In this document: positions 20,468 through 21,209 of the stretch, in pieces | Position numbering within the stretch: position 1 is the first letter of the stretch | Layout of the letters: each line of letters starts with the position of its first letter | Virus record (IMG/VR): IMGVR_UViG_3300030104_002792 | Coordinates: 24,073 to 45,281 of that record | Strand: one strand, 5' to 3' | Source: a virus | Length of the DNA: 21,209 nucleotides | The notes under the pieces: model-generated | What the model was told of the DNA's origin: nothing | What the model saw: the letters and a program-made list of their open reading frames with translations, nothing else | Databases searched by the model: none | Program-made: the position numbers and the translations under genes

Positions 20468-21209
20468 TGGATAAAAATAAAGCACTATACAAATTAAAAG
20501 GTCTTCCCCATATTTACTATATCAATTTGGATGAACAACCAAGTAGAAGAGAATATATGGAGAATATGTTTGAGTATTGGGAAGTAAAAAATTATACTCG
20601 CATCTCTGCTTATGATGGAAGAGAGGATGACCTTGGTGATATTTTAAAAGGAAGGTATCCTGATAATATGTCTTCAGGTGAAGTGGGATGTAGCACATCG
20701 CATCTAAAAGCAATCAAACATTTCTTAGAAAATTCTGATGCTCCATGTGCTCTTATCATGGAGGATGATTGTGATATTAATACTGTATCTCATTGGTCAT
20801 TTAGTTGGAAAGATTTTTTCTGTAAGATTCCATATGATTATGATATAGTCCAATTAGCTGTGATTAATCCTGCACAGGTGCACATGAAGATGCATCGTAG
20901 ATTTGTGAATGACTTTTCTACAGCATGTTATTTAATTCATCGTAGGTATGGTCAGAAGTTAATGGACTTACATGTACGTGGTGATAAGTATAAACTTGAC
21001 AATGGTGTAAAACCAAGAGCAGTCGCAGATGATCTAGTTTATAATTCTGGTAATACTTTTGCTATACCTTTATTTCTTTATACAATGGAGTTAGGTTCTT
21101 CTATTCATGATGATCATCTGGATGTATTTCATAAGTCAAGTTATGAAGGACTATGGAATTTTTGGAAAACGGATTCAACTAACGTGGAAGATTGGAATAG
21201 TGTTTTTGA
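20464..21209 (+). CDS. GT25 family glycosyltransferase (3' end beyond the window)
   Basis: The frame opens with ATGATG at the stop of the dehydrogenase gene (ATGA overlap) and stays open to the last base, giving 248 codons without a stop. The TGA visible at 21207-21209 is out of frame. Family GT25 (bacterial LPS galactosyl/glucosyltransferases and animal procollagen galactosyltransferases) is clear: IYYINLDEQPSRREYM (17-32), RISAYDG (46-52), SGEVGCSTSHLKAI (71-84) and the DXD-containing ALIMEDDCDI (96-105). Full-length members are about 250-280 aa, so little is probably missing. It likely adds a hexose to a surface glycan; a hydroxylated protein acceptor is an alternative given the oxygenase at 6057. 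Confidence 0.85.
   Translation, partial: MMDKNKALYKLKGLPHIYYINLDEQPSRREYMENMFEYWEVKNYTRISAYDGREDDLGDILKGRYPDNMSSGEVGCSTSHLKAIKHFLENSDAPCALIMEDDCDINTVSHWSFSWKDFFCKIPYDYDIVQLAVINPAQVHMKMHRRFVNDFSTACYLIHRRYGQKLMDLHVRGDKYKLDNGVKPRAVADDLVYNSGNTFAIPLFLYTMELGSSIHDDHLDVFHKSSYEGLWNFWKTDSTNVEDWNSVF

Noticed and set aside
124-21209. tRNA genes, CRISPR arrays, insertion sequences or attachment repeats
   Set aside because: Virtually every base from 124 onward is covered by coding sequence. I saw no cloverleaf, regularly spaced repeat, transposase or integrase motif, or long flanking direct repeat.
21207-21209. TGA at the last three bases as the stop of the final gene
   Set aside because: Counting from the ATG at 20464, the frame reads GTT TTT GA at the end, so this TGA is out of frame and the gene continues past the window.

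Overview
The window is a dense, AT-rich, single-strand block of nucleotide-sugar, glycosyltransferase and sugar-tailoring genes. I count 25 genes, all on the + strand, the last cut off by the window end, plus a probable C-terminal tail of a further gene at bases 1-48. Of the 24 junctions, 20 are overlaps (14 of them the 4-base ATGA stop/start overlap) and the four gaps are 1-26 bases. There is no tRNA, rRNA, transposase, integrase or CRISPR array, and no hallmark phage structural or replication gene. Low GC, extreme compaction, no membrane proteins and a 2OG-Fe(II) oxygenase among glycan genes best fit the LPS/glycan cluster of a large marine T4-like virus such as a cyanomyovirus. A surface-glycan island of an AT-rich marine bacterium is the alternative. 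This assignment is inference, because no organism-specific marker lies inside the window.

Layout. Bases 1-123: likely end of an upstream gene, a weak nested inverted repeat, and the only stretch that could carry a promoter for the block. Bases 124-6740: an RmlB-like dehydratase, a clear GDP-mannose 3,5-epimerase homologue, a GT-A-like transferase, a second short SDR, a GT17-like transferase, a divergent GT11-like transferase and a 2OG-Fe(II) oxygenase. Bases 6742-13019: a DUF5672 protein, a TylF/MycF-like methyltransferase, a canonical GT11 fucosyltransferase, GT2, GT92-like, a second (His-less) GT11, an O-fucosyltransferase-like protein and a class I methyltransferase. Bases 13016-17714: a GT-A transferase, then a heptose-type set (HddA-like GHMP kinase, methyltransferase paralogue, GmhA-like isomerase, HAD-nucleotidyltransferase fusion, GalE-like epimerase). 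Bases 17711-21209: a second O-fucosyltransferase-like protein, NAD+ synthetase, UDP-glucose dehydrogenase and a truncated GT25 gene.

How they may work together. The window supplies activated sugars (GDP-L-galactose from GDP-mannose; an NDP-heptose-like sugar from sedoheptulose 7-phosphate; UDP-glucuronate; a 4-keto-6-deoxy sugar), the transferases that could use them, and methylation/hydroxylation enzymes for decoration. Five transferases belong to families that use GDP-beta-L-fucose, yet no Gmd or Fcl for GDP-L-fucose is visible, whereas an enzyme for the close analogue GDP-L-galactose is. No flippase, polymerase, ABC exporter or initiating phosphoglycosyltransferase is present, so the product must enter a host assembly line or be attached to a soluble acceptor such as a virion protein. 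NadE beside four SDRs and Ugd could support NAD+ supply. Three start sites were moved to the ATGA overlap (9112, 13016 and 16085).
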